Below, one piece after another: positions 1 to 3,941 of a stretch of 5,637 bases of DNA (position 1 is its first letter; every line of letters begins with the position of its first letter). This DNA comes from an uncultured Collinsella sp. (GTDB lineage: Bacteria > Actinomycetota > Coriobacteriia > Coriobacteriales > Coriobacteriaceae): NCBI GenBank assembly GCA_900549455.1, contig UROM01000112.1, forward strand, positions 1-5,637, in the 5' to 3' direction. Made by a program: the position numbers and the translations under genes. The notes beneath the pieces were generated by a model. That model was given only the letters and a program-made list of their open reading frames with translations, was not told the DNA's origin and did not search any database.

Positions 1-48
1 TCTACACTTATGCGATCGTCGGCAGCGTCAGATGTGTATAAGAGACAG
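1..48 (+). other. Nextera library adapter (P5/i5 side), not genomic
   Basis: The bases read as the 3' end of the P5 oligo (1-7), an 8-base index TTATGCGA (8-15), the Nextera read-1 primer segment TCGTCGGCAGCGTC (16-29) and the 19-base Tn5 mosaic end (30-48). This is an exact match to the published adapter design as I remember it. It is artificial sequence left untrimmed in the contig. Translating it gives spurious peptides such as SSAASDVYKRQ on the plus strand and LSLIHI on the minus strand. Confidence 0.98.
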
Positions 49-861
49 CAGATGCACAATGTTGCTGGCGGCATCGACGCCCGTTACGTACACGGGATGC
101 GCCATCGCGACGCCCAAGCCCTTGCGCTGGCCGATGGTATAGCGCAGCGCGCCGTTATGGCGTCCGACCACGCTGCCGTCGCGCCATACAATATCGCCCG
201 GCTCGGCGGCATGTCCGCAGCGGCGCTCGATATAGCCCGCGTAGTCGCCGTCCGCGATAAAGCAGATATCCTCGCTCTCGGCTTTCTTGGCGTTTATGAA
301 GCCCTGCTCGGTGGCAATGCGGCGCACGTCGCGCTCTTTGTCCAGCCCAGCCAGCGGAAAGATCGTGCGTGCCAGGCGCTCTTGCGTGAGCGAATACAAA
401 AAGTAGCTCTGGTCCTTCTTGGGGTCCTCGCCGCGGTGCAGCTGCCAGGTGCCGTCGGACGCCTGGCTCGTTTTGGCGTAGTGGCCTGTGGCGATGTGGT
501 CGCAGCCCATATCGAGTGCCGCATCGAGCAGCGCGCCAAACTTAATATGGCGGTTGCAGATGATGCACGGGTTGGGCGTCAGTCCCTCCTGATAGGCAGT
601 CACGAAGCGCTCGATAACGTTACGGTCGAAGGTCTGCTGCAGGTCGAGCACATGGTGGGGTATCCCCAGGCGCTCGGCGACGGCCTTTGCATCGGCGATG
701 TCGCGGTCGACCTTATTCATGCCCGTGACGGGATCGGGCGCGGGACAGGTGAGGCGCATGGTGGCGCCGACGCATTCGTAGCCCCGGCTTTTGAGCAGGT
801 ACGCAGTCACGCTGGAATCGACGCCGCCGCTCATGGCGACGAGCACGCGCTTGTTGTGCAT
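49..861 (-). CDS. mnmA: tRNA-specific 2-thiouridylase MnmA, 3' end missing
   Basis: MnmA adenylates and then thiolates C2 of the wobble uridine (U34) in tRNA-Lys, -Glu and -Gln in the cytoplasm, using persulfide sulfur that starts from a cysteine desulfurase. Seen here: the N-terminal PP-loop SGGVDSS at residues 11-17, TPNPCIICN with the expected nucleophile at Cys102, ATGHYAK at 124-130, DQSYFLY at 150-156, SEDICF with the second catalytic Cys200, and YTIGQRKGLG at 241-250. Position 99, Asp in E. coli, is Cys here, a variant I recall as common in Gram-positive forms. The start ATG (861-859) follows an AAGGAG site and fits family N-termini, although the frame stays open upstream to 1152. Only 271 codons are genomic. 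The family is about 360 residues, so roughly the last 90 are lost where the adapter begins. A frame read onward gains six adapter residues and a false stop at 28-30. Confidence 0.95.
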
Positions 862-890
862 GGGGAGGTTCTCCTTGGTGGCATGTGGCC

Positions 891-929
891 AAAAAAGAAA
901 AGCGGCGCGGGAGGCTGGTTCCGCGCCGC
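891..929 (-). terminator. Rho-independent terminator after cysK, before mnmA
   Basis: On the minus strand a perfect 9-bp GC stem (GCGGCGCGG at 929-921 with CCGCGCCGC at 910-902) and a 10-base loop are followed by the T-rich run TTTTCTTTTTT (901-891). It lies 112 bases beyond the cysK stop and only 30 bases before the mnmA start. It should therefore end cysK transcripts and separate mnmA from them, unless it acts as an attenuator. Confidence 0.8.
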
Positions 930-933
930 AGAC

Positions 934-942
934 ATTGTAACA
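934..942 (-). promoter_or_regulatory. Candidate extended -10 promoter for mnmA
   Basis: Read on the minus strand, TGTTACAAT combines a TGn extension with a -10 hexamer TACAAT (939-934), five of six to consensus. No convincing -35 hexamer lies upstream. Predicted initiation near 927 would fall inside the terminator stem, so the mnmA transcript would lack part of that hairpin and escape it. This is inference from sequence only. Confidence 0.35.
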
Positions 943-1040
943 AGTTCGGACGTCTCGTGGGATACCCTGATGGGATGGGCTCAGACTGCCGGGAGAGAGG
1001 AGACCGGTTCGCCCTGGGCTCAACCTATGGGCGACGGGCC

Positions 1041-1979
1041 CTAGTCCTGGAAGAGCGCCGTGGACAGGTAGCGCTCGCCGGTGTCGGCGAGCAGCGCCAC
1101 GATGGTCTTGCCCTCGTTCTCGGGGCGCTTGGCCAGCTGCAGCGCAGCCCACACGGCGGCGCCGGACGAAATGCCCACGAGCACGCCCTCCTTGTGGCCC
1201 ACGGCGCGGCCGGTGGAAAAGGCGTCGTCGTTCTCGACGGGGATGATCTCGTCGTAGACCTGGGTGTCGAGGACGTCGGGCACAAAGCCGGCGCCGATAC
1301 CCTGGATCTTGTGCGGGCCGGCCTGGCCCTTGGAGAGCACCGGGGAGGTGGCGGGCTCGACGGCGACGACCTGAATCTCGGGGTTCTGCTCCTTGAGGAA
1401 CTCGCCCACGCCGGTCACGGTGCCGCCGGTGCCAACGCCAGCGACGAAGATATCGACCTCGCCGTCAGTGTCATCCCAGATCTCGGGGCCGGTCGTGGCC
1501 TTGTGGATGGCGGGGTTGGCGGGTTTCACAAACTGGCCGGCGATAATGCTGTTGGGCGTCTCCTTCTGCAGCTCCTCGGCCTTGGCGATGGCACCCTTCA
1601 TGCCCTTGGAGCCGTCGGTGAGCACGAGCTGTGCGCCGTATGCCTGCATAAGTTTGCGGCGCTCGACGGACATGGTCTCGGGCATGGTGATGATCACCTT
1701 GTAGCCGCGAGCCGCCGCCACTGAGGCGATGCCGACGCCGGTGTTGCCGCTCGTGGGCTCGATGATGGTGTAGTCGCCGCCACGCACGAGCTTGCCGGCC
1801 TTTTCGGCCTCGTCGATCATGTTCTTGGCGACGCGATCCTTGACGGAGCCGGCGGGGTTGAAGTATTCCAGTTTGACGAGCACGCGGGCCTTGAGGTTCT
1901 CATCGGCCTCAAAGTGAGTGAGCTCCAGAAGTGGAGTGTGGCCGATAAGCTGATCGATGGACGTGTAAACATTGCTCAT
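1041..1979 (-). CDS. cysK: Cysteine synthase A (O-acetylserine sulfhydrylase)
   Basis: A cytoplasmic PLP enzyme of fold type II that makes L-cysteine from O-acetyl-L-serine and sulfide. The 312-residue protein is full length for the family. Seen here: NPAGSVKDR at 41-49 with PLP lysine Lys47, the substrate-binding loop TSGNTG at 76-81, MPETMSVERRKLMQAYGA at 99-116, the phosphate-binding GTGGTVTG at 183-190, GIGAGFVP at 227-234, and SSGA at 271-274 near the pyridine nitrogen. The ETMSVERR and GIGAGFVP stretches favour CysK over CysM or cystathionine beta-synthase. The ATG (1979-1977) has a GGAGGT site 6 bases upstream. It is divergent from the Rrf2 regulator and upstream of mnmA on the same strand, though a terminator separates the two. 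In Bacillus, CysK also partners the Rrf2 regulator CymR, so a control link to the adjacent regulator is plausible but unproven. Confidence 0.96.
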   Translation of the reverse strand: MSNVYTSIDQLIGHTPLLELTHFEADENLKARVLVKLEYFNPAGSVKDRVAKNMIDEAEKAGKLVRGGDYTIIEPTSGNTGVGIASVAAARGYKVIITMPETMSVERRKLMQAYGAQLVLTDGSKGMKGAIAKAEELQKETPNSIIAGQFVKPANPAIHKATTGPEIWDDTDGEVDIFVAGVGTGGTVTGVGEFLKEQNPEIQVVAVEPATSPVLSKGQAGPHKIQGIGAGFVPDVLDTQVYDEIIPVENDDAFSTGRAVGHKEGVLVGISSGAAVWAALQLAKRPENEGKTIVALLADTGERYLSTALFQD

Positions 1980-2011
1980 GGTGAACCTCCAAAGTGTTCA
2001 AGTTGCTGGTT

Positions 2012-2029
2012 ACCGTGTGGTTTCACGGT
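2012..2029 (-). promoter_or_regulatory. Inverted repeat in cysK leader
   Basis: ACCGTG (2012-2017) and CACGGT (2024-2029) are perfect 6-bp arms around a 6-base spacer. They lie between the candidate cysK promoter and its ribosome binding site. It could be an RNA hairpin in the roughly 70-base leader or a protein-binding site. There is no T run after it, so it is not a terminator. Confidence 0.4.
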
Positions 2030-2054
2030 GCATGTAGCAGCTAAACCCATAAAC

Positions 2055-2084
2055 CTTATAGGTTGTTCGTTTTGCTGTTGGCAA
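2055..2084 (-). promoter_or_regulatory. Candidate sigma-70-type promoter for cysK
   Basis: On the minus strand, TTGCCA (2084-2079, five of six to TTGACA) and TATAAG (2060-2055, five of six to TATAAT) are 18 bases apart. Initiation near 2048 would give a leader of about 70 bases. The -10 sits inside the inverted repeat AACCT-TAT-AGGTT (2052-2064), where a bound regulator could block polymerase. Confidence 0.55.
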
Positions 2085-2098
2085 GCATAGTAGATGCT

Positions 2099-2123
2099 AA
2101 AGCCTAGTAATGCAATAGGAAAT
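2099..2123. promoter_or_regulatory. Candidate Rrf2-type operator upstream of cysK
   Basis: The 25-base imperfect palindrome has CCTA (2103-2106) and TAGG (2116-2119) as arms, with outer A and T at positions 1 and 25. Its A-xxx-CC ... GG-xxx-T spacing matches the outline of the type-2 IscR site as I recall it, but the inner A9 and T17 do not match. It lies just upstream of the cysK -35, between two divergent genes one of which encodes an Rrf2 regulator. Binding is inferred only. Confidence 0.3.
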
Positions 2124-2164
2124 AGAAGATTATTACGAGTCGATTAACCAGCTTGACGGGAATA

Positions 2165-2196
2165 GGTATTTTCAAAACCAATTTTTCGGCTAGAAT
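2165..2196 (+). promoter_or_regulatory. Candidate promoter and overlapping inverted repeat for rrf2
   Basis: TTTTCA (2169-2174, four of six) and TAGAAT (2191-2196, five of six) are 16 bases apart, predicting initiation near 2203. The -35 lies inside an imperfect inverted repeat with GGT (2165-2167) and ACC (2177-2179) as outer arms, so the gene could repress itself. A second weak pair, TTTCGG (2184-2189) and CCGAAA (2214-2219), flanks the -10 and start region. Confidence 0.45.
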
Positions 2197-2232
2197 TTCT
2201 ACGAATTAAAAGACCGAAAGGCAGCTATATAT

Positions 2233-2661
2233 ATGTTGGTTTCCACAAAGGGCAGATATGCCCTGCGCGTTATGGTCGACCTGGCCGAGCACCAGGCGGC
2301 GGGCCGTATTCCCCTCAAAGAGATCGCCGCGCGTCAGGGGATTTCGGAGAAATATCTGGAGAACATTTTGGCCACGCTCGTGCGTGCCAATATGCTCTCG
2401 GGCATGCGCGGCAAGGGCGGCGGCTATGTGCTCACGCGCCCGCCCGAGCAGTACACGGTGGGCGAGATTTTGCGCCTGACCGAGGGCAGCCTGGCGCCGG
2501 TCGCATGCCTAGACGGCGACTGCAAGGGCTGCTCGCGTTCGGACGAGTGCCCCACGCTCGACGTGTGGAAGAACCTGGACAAGCTCATTAACGACTACCT
2601 CGACGGCGTGACGCTCGATGCGCTCGTAGCCCCCAACGAGGGCTACGACTACGTCATCTAG
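2233..2661 (+). CDS. Rrf2-family transcriptional regulator with Cys cluster (IscR/CymR-like)
   Basis: A 142-residue winged-helix DNA-binding protein, normal length for Rrf2. The N-terminus LVSTKGRYALRVMVDLA is typical. The helix-turn-helix covers about residues 26-50 (IPLKEIAARQGISEKYLENI) and the wing is RGKGGGYVLTRP at 59-70. Four cysteines follow, at 92, 97, 100 and 106. IscR binds its 2Fe-2S cluster through three cysteines at 92, 98 and 104 plus a histidine. The spacing is similar, so Fe-S or redox sensing is likely, though the ligand set is not identical and the His position is not evident. CymR, the Bacillus cysteine-metabolism regulator, lacks such a cluster. Divergence from cysK and closeness to mnmA support a role in cysteine or Fe-S control. 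The start ATG has a weak AAAGG 11 bases upstream. The exact subfamily is uncertain, so no symbol is given. Confidence 0.92.
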   Translation: MLVSTKGRYALRVMVDLAEHQAAGRIPLKEIAARQGISEKYLENILATLVRANMLSGMRGKGGGYVLTRPPEQYTVGEILRLTEGSLAPVACLDGDCKGCSRSDECPTLDVWKNLDKLINDYLDGVTLDALVAPNEGYDYVI

Positions 2662-2700
2662 CCCCACCTGTCATTTGGGGACGGGGCAGAAATGCTGGAT
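2662..2700. repeat. Short intergenic repeat element, GGGGACGG type
   Basis: Right after the rrf2 stop, CCCCA (2662-2666) can pair with TGGGG (2676-2680), and the motif continues as TGGGGACGG (2676-2684) then GAAATGCTGG. A related sequence recurs at 3840-3893, after yerC. I recall similar GGGGACRG intergenic elements being abundant in Collinsella-like genomes, possibly REP-like. Only the two copies in this window can be seen. Confidence 0.35.
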
Positions 2701-2730
2701 TTTCTTGCCCTCTGAGGCTCGACAAATGAT

Positions 2731-2766
2731 AAGGCCGCCCATCGTTGCGATGGACGGCCTTCTTTA
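2731..2766. terminator. Terminator hairpin between convergent rrf2 and holin-family gene
   Basis: Arms AAGGCCG (2731-2737) and CGGCCTT (2755-2761), one C/A mismatch, then CCATCG (2739-2744) with CGATGG (2748-2753) around a TTG loop give a long stable stem. On the plus strand it runs into TTCTTT, which suits rrf2. On the minus strand the tail is only moderately T-rich, but the hairpin is the only one beyond the stop of the convergent gene, so it may serve both. Confidence 0.75.
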
Positions 2767-2797
2767 GGTGTGTTGTGGCGGTCCGAATCCGGTCGCT

Positions 2798-3163
2798 TTA
2801 GTTCCTGGCGACGCTGTCGAGAATGCTGCGCATGATGGATACCAGGATGCTGCCCATAAAGGCCGATCCAAAGCTGGCAATGGAGATACCCGCGCCCAGC
2901 AGATTGACCGACAGGTAGCTGGCCAGCTCGAGCATAAAGCTGTTGACTACGAGCTGAAAAATACCAAGCGTGATAATAGTGAGCGGCAGCGAGATGACCG
3001 TCAGGAACGGCTTGACGAGCGAGTCGACGATGTTGAGGAACAGTCCCACGAAGGCAAAACACACCCAGGCGTCGGCTATGCCGAAGGGCTGAATGCCGGG
3101 GACGAGAAACGTTGCGATCGCGATGGCGATTGAGGTAAAGAGCCAGTTAAGCATAAAGCGCAT
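2798..3163 (-). CDS. Small membrane protein, phage holin 4_2 / YvlD family
   Basis: A 121-residue, strongly hydrophobic protein with about four membrane helices at roughly residues 5-22, 32-47, 54-76 and 94-113. The signature is the asparagine and KP stretch FLNIVDSLVKPFL (42-54) followed by LPLTIITLGIFQLVVN (59-74), characteristic of the Phage_holin_4_2/YvlD family. Despite the family name, these proteins are widespread chromosomal inner-membrane proteins. Their role is not well established, and nothing phage-like lies nearby. The ATG at 3163-3161 is chosen because AAAGGA sits 8 bases upstream and the family starts with a short positive N-terminus before the first helix. An upstream in-frame ATG at 3196 would add 11 polar residues without a good site. 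It is convergent with rrf2 and divergent from yerC, so probably a single-gene unit. I found no convincing -10/-35 pair for it. Confidence 0.85.
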   Translation of the reverse strand: MRFMLNWLFTSIAIAIATFLVPGIQPFGIADAWVCFAFVGLFLNIVDSLVKPFLTVISLPLTIITLGIFQLVVNSFMLELASYLSVNLLGAGISIASFGSAFMGSILVSIMRSILDSVARN

Positions 3164-3192
3164 GGTGGAAATCCTTTCTTGCGCAAGACGTG

Positions 3193-3223
3193 GCAAAGAG
3201 GCGTGAGAGGCACGTGCCTTTGC
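3193..3223. promoter_or_regulatory. Nested palindrome upstream of the holin-family gene
   Basis: A perfect 12-bp palindrome AGGCACGTGCCT (3208-3219) lies within the outer pair GCAAAG (3193-3198) and CTTTGC (3218-3223), which shares its right arm. The two pairings are mutually exclusive. It is 30-60 bases upstream of the holin-family start. It could be an operator or a leader structure. This is an observation of symmetry only. Confidence 0.35.
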
Positions 3224-3350
3224 AACTCGGATAGATGCGCGGGCACGGCCCTGTTTGGGCGCCCATTGTCTCAGATATTCATGGAGCTTGCGTGCGTATT
3301 CGGTTTCAAAACGGCGTTCGTCCTAGAAAACGCGCCGCTGGCAGAGAGTC
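3224..3350. other. Non-coding stretch between divergent genes
   Basis: The whole gap between the holin-family gene and yerC is 323 bases. This part shows no credible gene on either strand: the overlapping frames have no recognisable protein and lack ribosome binding sites. It contains GGGCGCCC (3258-3265) and little else I can support. The rest of the gap holds the palindrome at 3193-3223 and the yerC promoter, hairpin and mini-ORF, listed separately. Confidence 0.5.
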
Positions 3351-3381
3351 TTGTCGCTTTAGTTTGGTGGTGTGCTACACT
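3351..3381 (+). promoter_or_regulatory. Candidate extended -10 promoter for yerC
   Basis: TGCTACACT (3373-3381) has the TGn extension followed by TACACT, a four of six -10. A weak -35, TTGTCG (3351-3356), is 19 bases upstream, longer than ideal, so the extension would have to compensate. Predicted initiation near 3388 gives a leader of about 100 bases containing a hairpin and a small ORF. Confidence 0.4.
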
Positions 3382-3386
3382 GCTAC

Positions 3387-3410
3387 GGGCAAAAGCCACA
3401 GGCGTTGCCC
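3387..3410 (+). promoter_or_regulatory. Leader hairpin upstream of yerC
   Basis: GGGCAA (3387-3392) pairs with TTGCCC (3405-3410), and inside it GCC (3395-3397) pairs with GGC (3401-3403) around an ACA loop with a small AA/G internal bulge. It begins at about the predicted transcription start, so it may be a 5'-end stabilising structure. No T run follows. Confidence 0.45.
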
Positions 3411-3432
3411 TATTGCATAGAACGGGCGAACG

Positions 3433-3483
3433 ATGTCCGATGTCAGTATCAACTTCGATGCCTTTTGGCGGGTTTGGCGGTGA
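3433..3483 (+). CDS. Possible 16-residue leader peptide before yerC
   Basis: ATG at 3433 opens a 16-codon frame, MSDVSINFDAFWRVWR, ending with TGA three bases before the yerC ATG. Two of 16 codons are Trp, both within the last five sense codons. The frame is closed upstream by a stop at 3418-3420. The upstream site is weak (AACGGG at 3421-3426). Translational coupling to yerC, which itself has a poor ribosome binding site, would fit. A second frame from ATG 3440 ends in an ATGA overlap with the yerC start and is an alternative coupling ORF. Either may be chance. Confidence 0.25.
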   Translation: MSDVSINFDAFWRVWR

Positions 3484-3486
3484 TCG

Positions 3487-3786
3487 ATGAATATCGAGAA
3501 CATGTTTGACAAGCCTGATGTCAAGCAGCTGGTCCACGCATTTAGCCTTTTGGACGACGAGAAAGATATCCAAGCGTTCTTGACCGATATCTGCACGCCG
3601 CGCGAGATTTGTGATCTATCGCAGCGTCTGCAGGTCGCGCGTTGCCTGGACGAGGGCGAGCCCTATGTTGAGGTTCAGGCGCGTACCGGCGCTTCGTCCA
3701 CCACGGTGAGCCGTGTGTCCAAGGCACTCAACGGCGAGTACGGTGGCTACCGCAAGATCCTCATTAAACTGGAGGATGGCGAGTAG
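3487..3786 (+). CDS. yerC: YerC/YecD family TrpR-fold DNA-binding protein
   Basis: The 99-residue product matches the TrpR-related YerC/YecD family in length and pattern. It has the N-terminal helical region, DLSQRLQVARCLDEGEPY (43-60), which parallels the family's LAQRLQVAKML..GK.Y, and a helix-turn-helix YVEVQARTGASSTTVSRVSKAL (60-81) with the recognition helix around SSTTVSRVSKAL, then GEYGGYRKIL (83-92). These proteins share the Trp-repressor fold. I know of no firm evidence that they bind tryptophan, and their targets are largely unknown. The ATG at 3487 gives the expected length, but the site upstream (GGCGG, 6 bases away) is weak, so coupling to one of the small ORFs ending at 3483 or 3490 is possible. 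Met6 at 3502 is a less likely start. A strong terminator follows, so it appears to be its own unit. Confidence 0.9.
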   Translation: MNIENMFDKPDVKQLVHAFSLLDDEKDIQAFLTDICTPREICDLSQRLQVARCLDEGEPYVEVQARTGASSTTVSRVSKALNGEYGGYRKILIKLEDGE

Positions 3787-3809
3787 GCCGCGCCAAAAAC
3801 GAATTGTGC

Positions 3810-3837
3810 AAAACCGCTCCTCCGGGGGCGGTTTTTT
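3810..3837 (+). terminator. Rho-independent terminator after yerC
   Basis: AAAACCGC (3810-3817) pairs perfectly with GCGGTTTT (3828-3835) around a C/G-rich 10-base loop that may pair further, and runs into six T's (3832-3837). It is 24 bases after the yerC stop and should isolate yerC from the downstream nuclease gene. Confidence 0.9.
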
Positions 3838-3839
3838 GA

Positions 3840-3893
3840 TCCCCTGGGGACGGAGGAAATCTGTTGGCGTGGGGCAAATCTGTCCGCTTGGGC
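3840..3893. repeat. GGGGACGG intergenic repeat with 19-bp imperfect tandem copies
   Basis: The stretch starts with TCCCC-T-GGGGA (3840-3850), sharing TGGGGACGG (3845-3853) with the element after rrf2. It continues as two imperfect tandem units of 19 bases (3856-3874 and 3875-3893) that share AAATCTGT (3857-3864 and 3876-3883) and match at about 14 of 19 positions. It lies between the yerC terminator and the next gene. No coding frame is apparent. Confidence 0.4.
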
Positions 3894-3941
3894 GGGTAGG
3901 ATGGATACGTTGATTATTGCGAACAGTTTGAGCGGAGGACC

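Noticed and set aside
30..48. 19-base Tn5 mosaic end, with an inverted copy at 5606-5624, suggesting a transposon
   Set aside because: The attached index and primer sequences show these are Nextera library ends, not a natural IS50/Tn5 element.
10..1044. 344-codon plus-strand open frame
   Set aside because: It begins in the adapter (peptide SSAASDVYKRQ) and is antisense to mnmA, which has clear catalytic motifs. It is a high-GC shadow.
862..1152. 97-residue N-terminal extension of mnmA
   Set aside because: It overlaps the end of cysK and the terminator, and has no family similarity. The ATG at 861 has a ribosome binding site and the canonical MnmA N-terminus.
885..1724. 279-codon plus-strand open frame
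   Set aside because: It lies antisense to cysK, has low-complexity Gly/Leu/His-rich composition and no recognisable domain.
2768..3133. 121-codon plus-strand frame
   Set aside because: It is antisense to the holin-family gene, whose hydrophobic helices and family motif are convincing. The plus frame is a charged shadow.
2798..3163. Holin-family name as a sign of prophage
   Set aside because: No lysis, structural or integrase gene is nearby, and this family is commonly chromosomal.
3387..3410. Hairpin as part of a tRNA or riboswitch
   Set aside because: No cloverleaf or known aptamer elements surround it; it is a simple stem of about 9 base pairs.
3179..3490. 103-codon plus-strand frame before yerC
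   Set aside because: It has no ribosome binding site or recognisable domain and spans the predicted yerC promoter. Only its last 16 codons (from 3440) are kept as a possible coupling ORF.
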